Part shown: piece after piece, positions 8,962 to 15,528 of the stretch
Numbering within the stretch: the stretch's first letter is position 1
Layout of the letters: the number at the start of each line of letters is the position of its first letter
NCBI GenBank assembly: GCA_009776995.1
Contig: WRMR01000036.1
Location: forward strand, 1 to 16,606
Direction of reading: 5' to 3'
Length of the DNA stretch: 16,606 bases
Source of the DNA: Planctomycetaceae bacterium
Lineage (GTDB): Bacteria > Planctomycetota > Planctomycetia > Pirellulales > Thermoguttaceae
The notes under the pieces: generated by a model
The model's database searches: none
What the model saw: the letters and a program-made list of their open reading frames with translations, nothing else
What the model was told of the DNA's origin: nothing
Program-made: the position numbers and the translations under genes

Positions 8962-8993
8962 GCCGGAGTACCGGCTTCATTCCGGCTTTTGTT
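8962..8993 (+). terminator. GC-rich hairpin with T-rich tail between gcvPB and holA
   Basis: GCCGGA (8962-8967) pairs with TCCGGC (8981-8986), which is followed by TTTTGTTT. An alternative stem is GCCGG/CCGGC (8962-8966 and 8971-8975) with a 4-nt loop. It is the best intrinsic-terminator candidate downstream of gcvPB, though about 230 nt from the stop codon. It may equally be another repeat fragment. Confidence 0.4.
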
Positions 8994-9044
8994 TCAACTC
9001 CTAACGACTCCCCTTATTCACTTCCCTGGTTCCTCACTCCTCAC

Positions 9045-10100
9045 ATGGCAAAAGCACAAGTATTGCACGCAACGGAATATCTGAAACAATCGGTGAAACT
9101 TCCGTCCAAGCCGGTTTGTGTCTTGTTTGGCGGCGATTCGTTTCTCAAATCGCAGGCGTTCCGGCGACTGCGGACGACGTTGCTCCATGATGACGACGCC
9201 GAATATTCCCTGACGCGATTCGATGGCAACCAGGCGGCCTTTTCCGTCGTGCTGAGGGAACTTTCCATGATGACCATGTTCGGCGATGGTCAGCGCGTTG
9301 TGGTGGTCGAAGACGCCGACACGTTCGTGACCCGGTTTCGCGGGGAACTGGAAGATTACGCAGCCTCGCCATCACAGACGTCCACACTGATCCTGCTCGT
9401 CGGCACCTTTCCGTCCAACACACGACTCTACAAAGCCGCCGAAACAAGCGGTTGGCTGATGGATTGCAGCCCACCGGGCGAAGCGGCCATCCCGAAATGG
9501 CTTGCCGGTTGGGCACACGATGCACACCAGTTGAATTGCGATACGGCCTCCGCCGAGTTGCTCGTTGATCTGATCGGGACAGAACTCGGCTTGCTCGACC
9601 AGGAACTGACGAAACTGGCATTGGTTGTTCCCAAAGACGGGAAACTCACCGCAACCATCGTGCAGGAAAACGTCGGTTCGTGGCGTACGCGAACCACTTG
9701 GGAAATGCTCGACCTTGCCCTGGCCGGTAATGTTCCCGAAGCAGTCCGCCAACTCGACATGCTCATGCAGGCCGGAGAAAATCCTGTCGGTATCCTTGCC
9801 CAGATTGCCTATTCCCTCCGTCGTTTTGCCGCCGCAACGCAACTGATACTTGACGCGGAAAAACAGGGAAAACGTATCCAACTCTCCACCGCTCTCGAAC
9901 AGGCGGGCGTCAAACGCTTTGTCATTCAAAAAAGCGAAACCCAGATCAAGCGGCTCGGACGACACCGCGGCGCAAAACTGCTCGATTGGCTATTAAAAGC
10001 CGATCTCGATTTCAAAGGGGACAGTCGTATTTCCCCACGAATCATCATTGAACAGTTGATCTTAAAAATCGCCGCCCCGCAATTGAAATCGTTGCACTAA
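9045..10100 (+). CDS. holA: DNA polymerase III subunit delta
   Basis: Clamp-loader subunit that opens the beta sliding clamp during replication. The ATG at 9045 gives 351 residues, typical for HolA. The open frame extends upstream to a GTG at 8934, but that 37-residue extension is low-complexity and lies over intergenic repeat-like DNA, so I reject it. No Shine-Dalgarno sequence precedes the ATG. Family features: the N-terminal VLFGGDSFLKSQAFRRL segment (26-42), the beta strand VVVVEDAD (85-92), the LILLVG strand (116-120) and the C-terminal helical domain with AGENPVGILAQIAYSLRRF. It is a single gene with no obvious operon partner. Sequence similarity to delta subunits is always modest, but length, motif order and domain layout all fit. 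Confidence 0.88.
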   Translation: MAKAQVLHATEYLKQSVKLPSKPVCVLFGGDSFLKSQAFRRLRTTLLHDDDAEYSLTRFDGNQAAFSVVLRELSMMTMFGDGQRVVVVEDADTFVTRFRGELEDYAASPSQTSTLILLVGTFPSNTRLYKAAETSGWLMDCSPPGEAAIPKWLAGWAHDAHQLNCDTASAELLVDLIGTELGLLDQELTKLALVVPKDGKLTATIVQENVGSWRTRTTWEMLDLALAGNVPEAVRQLDMLMQAGENPVGILAQIAYSLRRFAAATQLILDAEKQGKRIQLSTALEQAGVKRFVIQKSETQIKRLGRHRGAKLLDWLLKADLDFKGDSRISPRIIIEQLILKIAAPQLKSLH

Positions 10101-10140
10101 TTACATTATTCTTTTTTACGCCACTCATTTGCTCAAAATA

Positions 10141-10166
10141 TCTTGTGTATTTTCTCGTTCACAAGA
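10141..10166. promoter_or_regulatory. Inverted repeat upstream of the PEP-CTERM promoter (possible activator site)
   Basis: TCTTGTG (10141-10147) and CACAAGA (10160-10166) are exact reverse complements with a 12-nt spacer. A second overlapping pair is TTCTC and GAGAA. The site lies about 90 nt upstream of the sigma-54-like element, a usual distance for an enhancer-binding activator site. It also lies 40 nt after the holA stop but has no T run, so termination is less likely. Confidence 0.35.
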
Positions 10167-10239
10167 GAATATGGCGAAATACAAAAATTAATTTTTCTCT
10201 ATTTCTGTTTTTTTTGTTTCTTATCTTGCCCATCTTAAC

Positions 10240-10270
10240 TATAATGTCATTTTATGGTACTGCTCGTGCA
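10240..10270 (+). promoter_or_regulatory. Promoter region of the PEP-CTERM gene: sigma-54-like -24/-12 element and a nearby TATAAT
   Basis: TGGTACTGCTCGTGCA (10255-10270) has the invariant GG-N10-GC spacing of sigma-54 promoters. It matches TGGCACG at 5 of 7 positions and TTGCA at 4 of 5. Just upstream, TATAAT (10240-10245) is a perfect -10 hexamer, but the hexamer 17 nt before it (TTTCTT) is a weak -35. Either could drive the gene, with a leader of about 100-125 nt. Sigma-54 control of PEP-CTERM genes is known in some exopolysaccharide-forming bacteria. Confidence 0.45.
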
Positions 10271-10377
10271 TGTTGTTACGAAAATATGGGTGCAACATAG
10301 CGCGATTACAGAAGAATAACGAACAAAAATGTCCGTGTCTTTCTGTGGCTAAAAACTAAAAAAACTGGAGAACAATA

Positions 10378-11178
10378 ATGAAAAAACTACAATTATCAAC
10401 ATTGCTGGCGGTCGCAGTGACTGTCATCGGTACGGGCATGATTCGTGCTGAATTGACGCCAAATGAAATTGTGAACAATTTCAACAACATTGGAACTTAC
10501 GGGCTGTCCTTTTCTTCCGGGGGGATCAGCGGCACAAACGAGCGGCTGTTCACCGGTCCTGCAGGCCAGGACATTTCGGGTGCCTATTTCAACGGAACCA
10601 GCACCGCCGTCAACACATTCCATTCCTTCTGTGTTGAACCGAATGTTGGTTCAGTCGCTTCAAGTGGTACGGCGAAATTGAATTTTACCGGTGGAAATTC
10701 AACGAGAATCGACTCGGATGGCAAGGCCGTTTCGGTCGGAACTGCGTTTCTTTACACACAATTTGCGACAGGTGCGTTTACTTCGAGCCTGTACAATTAT
10801 ACCAATTCGTCACAACGAACGAGTGATTCGAGCTTGCTTTTGACAACACTTCGCAGTTTGATGAGTCCCCAAGGAACGATTAACTGGACAAGCAACAAAT
10901 TTCTTGCCTATTTGCTGACAATCAACAGTGACCAGTCGTACTGGACAGGTGTTTACAATCCTGCCCAGTATTATGACGAGATTGGAAACTATGCTGTTTT
11001 TGTGATGAACATTCACAACACCAGCGGAACCGGTCAATATCAGGATTTCCTCTACATTGCCAAAGCGGATTACGGGAAGGGCGCAGTTCCCGAACCGGCA
11101 ACAGTTTTGCTTTGGTCACTTGGAAGCTTGGGGGTTTTTGGTGTGAGCCAATACCGAAAACGCAACAAAAAAGCATAG
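10378..11178 (+). CDS. PEP-CTERM sorting domain protein
   Basis: Secreted protein of 266 residues predicted to be handled by an exosortase. The start has GGAG 7 nt upstream. Residues 1-24 form a Sec signal peptide (MKKLQ start, cleavage likely after MIRA). The C terminus is a standard PEP-CTERM: VPEPAT (237-242), a hydrophobic helix to ~256, then the basic tail RKRNKK (260-265). The mature region is rich in Ser, Thr, Asn, Gly and Tyr. It has one cysteine, C85, in FHSFCVEPN, followed by GTAFLYTQFATG (121-132) and NYAVFVMNIHN (204-214), with QDFLY at 222-226. From memory, this FCVE...GTAxLYxxFA order recurs in other PEP-CTERM proteins, but I cannot name the domain. No exosortase gene is in the window. 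The gene appears monocistronic, with its own promoter and a structured downstream region. Confidence 0.92.
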   Translation: MKKLQLSTLLAVAVTVIGTGMIRAELTPNEIVNNFNNIGTYGLSFSSGGISGTNERLFTGPAGQDISGAYFNGTSTAVNTFHSFCVEPNVGSVASSGTAKLNFTGGNSTRIDSDGKAVSVGTAFLYTQFATGAFTSSLYNYTNSSQRTSDSSLLLTTLRSLMSPQGTINWTSNKFLAYLLTINSDQSYWTGVYNPAQYYDEIGNYAVFVMNIHNTSGTGQYQDFLYIAKADYGKGAVPEPATVLLWSLGSLGVFGVSQYRKRNKKA

Positions 11179-11254
11179 AGTTTTTTCCAAATCCGGGTTA
11201 GATACTTTACGCTCTACCGTTCCACGCCAAGTCAAGTGACATTTTCAGCAGGAC

Positions 11255-11330
11255 AGCAACCGGAAACGTAAGTGACTGGTTCAACGGTACTGTTTCCGAA
11301 AACCCCGTCGCTTTCGCTCCGGGTTGCTGT
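11255..11330 (+). terminator. Nested inverted repeats after the PEP-CTERM gene
   Basis: CAGCAACC (11255-11262) and GGTTGCTG (11323-11330) are an exact 8-bp inverted repeat. It encloses a second exact pair, CGGAAAC (11262-11268) and GTTTCCG (11293-11299). A competing stem CCCG/CGGG (11305-11308 and 11321-11324) lies in the same loop. The outer arm is followed by TTTG. The structure could terminate the PEP-CTERM transcript or be a repeat element. Apart from this and the promoter at 11385, the interval 11179-11459 holds nothing recognisable. Confidence 0.35.
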
Positions 11331-11384
11331 TTGAAAACTTCGCTTTGTTGGCGTTGTGCGGCTCAAAATTCACAGGTGGGGTTG

Positions 11385-11390
11385 TATAAT
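11385..11390 (+). promoter_or_regulatory. Candidate -10 box for the three-gene membrane operon
   Basis: A perfect TATAAT lies 70 nt before the ATG of the TM2-like gene, flanked by GGGG and CCCC that form a small inverted repeat around it. No good -35 hexamer is present at the usual distance. An effect of the flanking palindrome on promoter opening is possible but unproven. Confidence 0.35.
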
Positions 11391-11459
11391 CCCCTGTTCG
11401 TGTCACAATGGAAGTCGAGATGCGCGAATGTGAACCAAATTTTTGTACGATACGAAATC

Positions 11460-12083
11460 ATGGCCGAAATGACGGACCCGCACACCAACCAATCGACCGT
11501 AACAGAGGAACCTGTCGAGGTTTTTGACACGAGCCGATTGAAAAATCCGCTTTTGGCGGCGGTTTTGGCGTGGCTTGTGCCTGGCTTGGGACATTGGTAT
11601 CAAGGGCGAAGGGAAAAAGCGGTACTCTTTTTCATTTGCATTATGAGCATTTTTCTGTTCGGGTGCTATTTGGGCAGTGACCGCGAATATGGCCCGGCAA
11701 GAGTGGTTTACGCAAAATGGACCAAAGGGGAAAAGCGTCTTTTTTTCATTCCGCAGGCATTTCTTGGCATCGCGGCTATCCCGGCGACATTGCAGGAAAA
11801 CCTCGTGAAGCAAGGGCTTCCGCCGCGATGGGACGGTCTGATGGCCCCACCGAACAGCCCGGCAACCACCAAGCCCAAGGGTAATCCAACGATCAACAAC
11901 CTGTATGAGCACCTTGGCCGTTATTTTGAACTGGGCACAATTTTCACCGTCATTGCCGGTTTCATGAATATTCTTGTGGTGTTCGACGCCGTTTCCGGTC
12001 CGGTGATTGAAACGGAAAACACTGAACAAGATAAAAAGAAGAAAAAAGACACGGAAGATCAAAAAAAATCAGAGACGCCATAA
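11460..12083 (+). CDS. TM2-like multi-pass membrane protein (DUF6677-like)
   Basis: Protein of 207 residues from the ATG at 11460. The open frame reaches upstream to a TTG at 11331, but that 43-residue extension crosses the presumed promoter and lacks membrane or domain character. A soluble N terminus leads into LKNPLLAAVLAWLVPGLGHWYQGR (27-50). Its PGxGHxYxGR motif is the hallmark of TM2-type and related planctomycete proteins. Hydrophobic segments lie at about 30-43, 54-70, 95-110 and 157-178. The C terminus is a charged cytosolic-type tail with a KKKKK run (192-196). I recognise the family as the uncharacterised planctomycete DUF6677 group by its motif; that assignment is from memory. Function unknown. 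It is probably the first gene of an operon with the next two. Confidence 0.75.
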   Translation: MAEMTDPHTNQSTVTEEPVEVFDTSRLKNPLLAAVLAWLVPGLGHWYQGRREKAVLFFICIMSIFLFGCYLGSDREYGPARVVYAKWTKGEKRLFFIPQAFLGIAAIPATLQENLVKQGLPPRWDGLMAPPNSPATTKPKGNPTINNLYEHLGRYFELGTIFTVIAGFMNILVVFDAVSGPVIETENTEQDKKKKKDTEDQKKSETP

Positions 12084-12127
12084 CGCCGTCATGATTGATT
12101 CGGGGGCATCCGTGGATAATCACTATC

Positions 12128-12310
12128 ATGCTCGACCAAATCCCGCTACTGTTTTTTGCCTTGCCGCTGATCGTCGCGTTTTCGCTTGTGTACCAAGGGA
12201 CACGTAGCGAAAAAATGCCGACGATTCTGGCCCGTTCCGTCCGCACGATGATCTTGCTGGTCATTCTCATGGCGGCAATCCTCGTCGTTCTTCAATGGAT
12301 GCTTCCCTGA
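12128..12310 (+). CDS. Small two-helix membrane protein, 60 residues
   Basis: The ATG at 12128 gives MLDQIPLLFF followed by a hydrophobic helix to ~19, a short loop YQGTRSEKMPTILARSVR, and a second helix (about residues 38-58) ending at LP. The frame can extend to a TTG at 12095, but the ATG start gives a cleaner membrane protein. It starts 44 nt after the TM2-like gene and overlaps the following gene by 16 nt, which suggests co-transcription and possible translational coupling. Size, hydrophobic pattern and tight packing support a real gene. I do not recognise a named family. Confidence 0.65.
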   Translation: MLDQIPLLFFALPLIVAFSLVYQGTRSEKMPTILARSVRTMILLVILMAAILVVLQWMLP

Positions 12311-13065
12311 ATCGCGGTGGGGCAATGAAAGATTTTCAAAACCGCAATCCACTTCGCCGCCAGGTTGACGCAAATGGCAATGCGGATACCATCGAGCAGA
12401 AAAAGCCCTCTGTCGGTCGCGGACGGAAAATCTCGTGCAACATCCTGTTTTTGCTTCTTCTTGTTCTCTTGCTCGGCGGGATCGTCTCCCATTATTCCCG
12501 TTTTTCGACCTATGGCGAATTTGTTCTGCTGACGGAAGAAAGCGATACTGTCTCCACCGATGAAGAGGTAATGGAATACCAGCGTTTGCTCGTGCGCAAC
12601 CGTTTTCCCTTTGTACTGACAATTGCCGTCAGGCTATGCCGAGTGGAAGACGGCGAGACATCGCAGCGTTTTTCCGTCCTCGACACACAATACTACAGTT
12701 TTGTCGGTACCCGTTCATGGTATTCAGGTGCGTTTGAAGCACGAATCCACTTTGTCGTGTCCGACACCGGGCGGTTTACCGTGACTGATCGTTCTGGGAC
12801 GCCGTTGGAACAGCTCCTCACGCCGTTTCCGAACGCTGACGCAAAAGATCGCGACTTATGGAGTGAAACCACAGTTCTTCCTTCGCTGCTTGCCAACCAA
12901 CTTGTCAAAGAGTTGCGCAAGGGCAAACTCCCCGGTATCAGCGAAATCAAGGAAGACCGGAAAATTCGCACCAAGGAACCAATCTGGTGCTGTTCTCTGC
13001 CGGACGACCATGATGGCAAGGTCCTCGTGATCACCATGTCACCACGCGCCAATTACGGACGGTGA
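12295..13065 (+). CDS. Single-pass membrane-anchored protein of unknown function
   Basis: Up to 256 residues. The ATG at 12295 overlaps the end of the preceding gene by 16 nt; an internal ATG at 12325, preceded by GGTGGGG, would give 246 residues and is about equally likely. A polar, basic N terminus (to ~47) is followed by one strongly hydrophobic helix (about 48-65) and then an extracytoplasmic domain of about 190 residues with alternating strand-like segments. The topology is type II: basic residues before the helix, bulk of the protein outside. The C-terminal part contains WCCSLPDDHDGKVLVITM. I recognise no domain. As third gene of the compact membrane set it likely works with the TM2-like and two-helix proteins. 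It is convergent with dinG. Confidence 0.75.
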   Translation: MDASLNRGGAMKDFQNRNPLRRQVDANGNADTIEQKKPSVGRGRKISCNILFLLLLVLLLGGIVSHYSRFSTYGEFVLLTEESDTVSTDEEVMEYQRLLVRNRFPFVLTIAVRLCRVEDGETSQRFSVLDTQYYSFVGTRSWYSGAFEARIHFVVSDTGRFTVTDRSGTPLEQLLTPFPNADAKDRDLWSETTVLPSLLANQLVKELRKGKLPGISEIKEDRKIRTKEPIWCCSLPDDHDGKVLVITMSPRANYGR

Positions 13066-13096
13066 ACCGGTATGTTGACTTTCCTGCCACAGAGAA

Positions 13097-13149
13097 GCAA
13101 TCGTAAAATTGCGAGTCTTGTTTCACAATCTTACGATTGCGGCTCTGAT
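13097..13149. repeat. Palindromic repeat between convergent genes; supplies the dinG stop codon
   Basis: GCAATCGTAA (13097-13106) and TTACGATTGC (13131-13140) are exact reverse complements 24 nt apart. The stretch 13126-13149 matches 15469-15492 at 22 of 24 positions, and 13097-13112 is an exact 16-nt reverse complement of 15468-15483. The element thus exists here in two partial inverted copies and once more upstream of dinG. The dinG stop codon and its last six codons (TSEPQS) lie inside it. It may also act as a two-way terminator. Confidence 0.6.
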
Positions 13150-15317
13150 GTTTCAACCGAATCGACTCGCACAGTGCAATCGGGCAATGCATCGAGAAAT
13201 CTGCGGCCGTAGCTCTTCGTATGAATGCGCGGGTCAAGCACGACAATAATGCCGTGATCGGTTTTGGTGCGAATCAGGCGTCCGAAGCCCTGTTTGAATT
13301 TGAGAATCGCGCTGGGGAGTTGATAATCCTGGAACGGATTGCCGCCGCTTGCTTCGATGGCTTCGAGCCGGGCTTCCACGAGCGGCTGGCTCGGTACAAG
13401 AAACGGCAGTTTCGTGATGATGACGTTTTGCAATGCGTCGCCGGGCACATCGACGCCTTGCCAAAAACTGTCCGTCCCGAACAACACGCTACGGGGTTTT
13501 TCGCGGAATTGCGCAATCATCTGCGACCGGGGTATCCCTTCCCCCTGGACGAGCAACGGCATGTTGCGTTCGGCCAGCCACGGGAGCAGTGTTGCCGCAG
13601 TTTTCCTGAGTTGCGAATAGCTGGTGAACAACACAAACGCGTGCCCGTCCGTATCGGTCAGATAACGTTGCAGCATGGCGTTGATCTGTTGCTGATGTTC
13701 GCGTTCCGGTGCGTCGGGCGGCAACATGCCCTTGACCATCACGAGCGTCGCCTGCCGCTTGTAGTCGAAGGGACTGCCCACCAGTCCGGTTTGCACATCG
13801 GTCAGACCGATCCGCGATTTGAAAAACTGGAACGTATTGGCTTCAGGCTTCAGGCTCCGGGCTTCCGTGTTGATGTTCGAAGCGGAATCTGAAGTCCGAA
13901 GCCAGTTGCCGGTGGAAAGCGTGGCACTGGTCATCGTCACAGACGGTACGGCGTTGAAAAGATGCTCGCGGAGGATTGGCCCGACATGCACCGGAGCCGC
14001 TTCGAGTAAAATCCGGCTGTAACCCCGTTGTGAAGTCGTTTTTTCGACCCAATACACGAGTGAATCGTCCGATTGGTCGAGCCAGACCGTAACGGTTTGT
14101 CCCATCGTCACAACTTTGTTGCGAGCGGCCGTCAGTTCCTGTCGCAAATCGCGGTTTTCAATCTTGTCGATGCAGTCGCGCAACCGGTTGGCAAGTTTTC
14201 GCAAGCCTTCGCCGAGCGGATTGGGGACGATGTTCGGTTCATGGACGCGCCCGTTGCCGCCGGGACGTCGGATCAGCCATTGCCCGATGTCTTCAAACAG
14301 ATTGGCCGCGCGACGCCGACATTCGGCCACCGCGATTTCCGACGGTTCATGAAACACCTGGGTCAGCAGACCGCGTCCCGACTTGGGGTTGTGCAACTTG
14401 TTGAGCAGGTAATCGATTTGTCCCTGCGTGACGGTGATGCCGAGGTGATCGGCGGCGGCTTGTTCCATCGTGTGCGCTTCGTCGAACACGAGCGCGTCAT
14501 AGACCGGCAGGATGTTTCCGCCTTGCCGGCGCACGGCCAAATCGCTGAACAGAAGCGCGTGATTGACGATCAGCAACTGTGCGTTGGCGATGCGCCGCCG
14601 TGCCTGTTGATAAAAGCATTTGCGTTCAAACGCACACGACTTGCCGGGACAGTTGCCCATTTCGCAACAGACGTCGTCCCAAACATCGTGGCGGGGTTGC
14701 GGGGAAATGTCGGAAAGTGTGCCGTCCGAGGTTGATTTCGCCCACAGGTTGATGTGTACCAGCTCGTCCGCCTCTTCGTCGGCGATCAACGTCAAGGCCC
14801 GTTTGGCCGCGTTGTCCAACCGGCGAAGGCACAGGTAATTCGACCGTCCCTTGACCAGCACGGCACTGAATTCGTAGGGCAAAATCGCGTTGAGGAACGG
14901 GATATCCTTCGCGATCAACTGCTCTTGCAAGCTGATCGTGTGCGTCGAAATGACAACGCGGGGAACGCCTTTCGTCCGTGTTTTTTCGATTTGTGCCAGT
15001 TGGTCGAGATCCGTGTTGAGAGTGTCAAGCGAGGGATGATGGGTGAGGGGCGAGGGATGAGATTCCGAAGGCTGCCTCGCCTCTGCTCCCTTGTCTCCCG
15101 ACTCTTGCTGTTCTTCGACCACATACAAAATCGCGGGCACGAGATAGGCGAAACTCTTTCCGACGCCGGTTCCGGCTTCGACGGCAAGATGCTTCCTCAC
15201 GCGTAACGCCTTTTCGACAGCCCGTGCCATGTCGAGCTGCTCCTGCCGGTGTTCGTAATTCGGCAATCGTCGGGCAATCACCCCGCCGGGACCGAGAACC
15301 TCTTGGACTGATAACAT
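13131..15317 (-). CDS. dinG: DinG/XPD-family ATP-dependent helicase with Fe-S cluster
   Basis: Superfamily 2 5'-3' DNA helicase used in repair and in resolving replication obstacles. The ATG at 15317 gives 728 residues and begins near the conserved LGPGG...RRLPNYEHRQEQLDMA; a TTG at 15338 would add seven residues without better support. Walker A is AGTGVGKS (48-55). Fe-S ligands are drawn from C217/C218, C223, C228 and C234, followed by VNHALL. Walker B is DEAH (279-282). TSAT is at 463-466 and motif VI QGFGRLIRT at 676-684, so the enzyme looks catalytically complete. Two in-frame insertions are odd: a His/Pro/Ser-rich stretch at ~73-105 between motifs I and Ia, and residues ~473-494 after the TSAT motif, encoded by an imperfect palindrome. 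The last codons lie in a dispersed repeat. The family has yoaA-like members too, so the symbol is by family. Confidence 0.9.
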   Translation of the reverse strand: MLSVQEVLGPGGVIARRLPNYEHRQEQLDMARAVEKALRVRKHLAVEAGTGVGKSFAYLVPAILYVVEEQQESGDKGAEARQPSESHPSPLTHHPSLDTLNTDLDQLAQIEKTRTKGVPRVVISTHTISLQEQLIAKDIPFLNAILPYEFSAVLVKGRSNYLCLRRLDNAAKRALTLIADEEADELVHINLWAKSTSDGTLSDISPQPRHDVWDDVCCEMGNCPGKSCAFERKCFYQQARRRIANAQLLIVNHALLFSDLAVRRQGGNILPVYDALVFDEAHTMEQAAADHLGITVTQGQIDYLLNKLHNPKSGRGLLTQVFHEPSEIAVAECRRRAANLFEDIGQWLIRRPGGNGRVHEPNIVPNPLGEGLRKLANRLRDCIDKIENRDLRQELTAARNKVVTMGQTVTVWLDQSDDSLVYWVEKTTSQRGYSRILLEAAPVHVGPILREHLFNAVPSVTMTSATLSTGNWLRTSDSASNINTEARSLKPEANTFQFFKSRIGLTDVQTGLVGSPFDYKRQATLVMVKGMLPPDAPEREHQQQINAMLQRYLTDTDGHAFVLFTSYSQLRKTAATLLPWLAERNMPLLVQGEGIPRSQMIAQFREKPRSVLFGTDSFWQGVDVPGDALQNVIITKLPFLVPSQPLVEARLEAIEASGGNPFQDYQLPSAILKFKQGFGRLIRTKTDHGIIVVLDPRIHTKSYGRRFLDALPDCTVRVDSVETSEPQS
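13839..13903. repeat. Imperfect 65-nt palindrome inserted in frame in dinG
   Basis: Arms GGCTTCAGGCTTCAG (13839-13853) and CTGAAGTCCGAAGCC (13889-13903) are reverse complements at 13 of 15 positions. Pairing continues inward between GGGCTTC and GAAGCGGAATC with a 2-nt bulge. The left part also contains a tandem GGCTTCA repeat. On the minus strand it encodes about 22 residues (including TEARSLKPEA) placed between STGN and FQFFKSRIGL of the helicase, a position where I expect only a short loop. Confidence 0.65.
15003..15101 (-). repeat. Low-complexity in-frame insertion in dinG with an 11-nt direct repeat
   Basis: GCGAGGGATGA occurs twice, at 15029-15039 and 15050-15060, 21 nt apart (seven codons). 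With the purine/pyrimidine-biased flanks it encodes a stretch with HPSPLTHHPS (about residues 73-105) between helicase motifs I and Ia. The complementary strand text, with CCTCACCC and CATCCCTC runs, resembles the pyrimidine-rich DNA just before the holA start codon (9006-9044). It looks like inserted noncoding spacer DNA tolerated in a surface loop. Confidence 0.5.
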
Positions 15318-15458
15318 AAAACCGGTGCTGATTTCCAATCATTTTGAATCGAAACACCACAGAACTTCGATTTGAAATCCCATGTTTGGATATTTTAACA
15401 TGAAAACCATGGGAGTAAACCGGATGTGCCGTCACTTGCCATTGATCAGTGCAAGGGG

Positions 15459-15492
15459 ATCAGAGCCGCAATTTTACGATTGCGGCTCCGAT
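15459..15492. repeat. 34-nt palindromic repeat (GCGGCTCYGAT family) between the CPBP gene and dinG
   Basis: Arms 15459-15472 and 15479-15492 are reverse complements at 13 of 14 positions with loop TTTACG. Both ends carry the 11-mer GCGGCTCYGAT found also at 8768-8778, 8859-8869 and 13139-13149. It sits in the 211-nt gap between the CPBP stop and the dinG start, both on the minus strand. No T run follows, so an intrinsic terminator is doubtful. Nothing else was recognised in the gap. Confidence 0.7.
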
Positions 15493-15528
15493 CGGCGACC
15501 ACGGCATAACGGTTCCGTCCTGTTTGTC

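Noticed and set aside
8934..9044. N-terminal extension of HolA from GTG at 8934
   Set aside because: It would translate hairpin and pyrimidine-rich spacer DNA into a low-complexity peptide; the HolA fold starts just after the ATG at 9045.
11331..11459. 43-residue upstream extension of the TM2-like protein
   Set aside because: It crosses a TATAAT candidate promoter and has no membrane or domain features; the ATG at 11460 fits the family start better.
12146..12622. Minus-strand frame across the three membrane genes
   Set aside because: It is antisense to two overlapping genes with clear transmembrane pattern, and its product is Arg/His-rich with no motif.
13221..14735. Plus-strand frames of 223 and 220 codons opposite dinG
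   Set aside because: They lie antisense to a helicase whose Walker A, DEAH, Fe-S and motif VI elements are all intact; they show no independent features.
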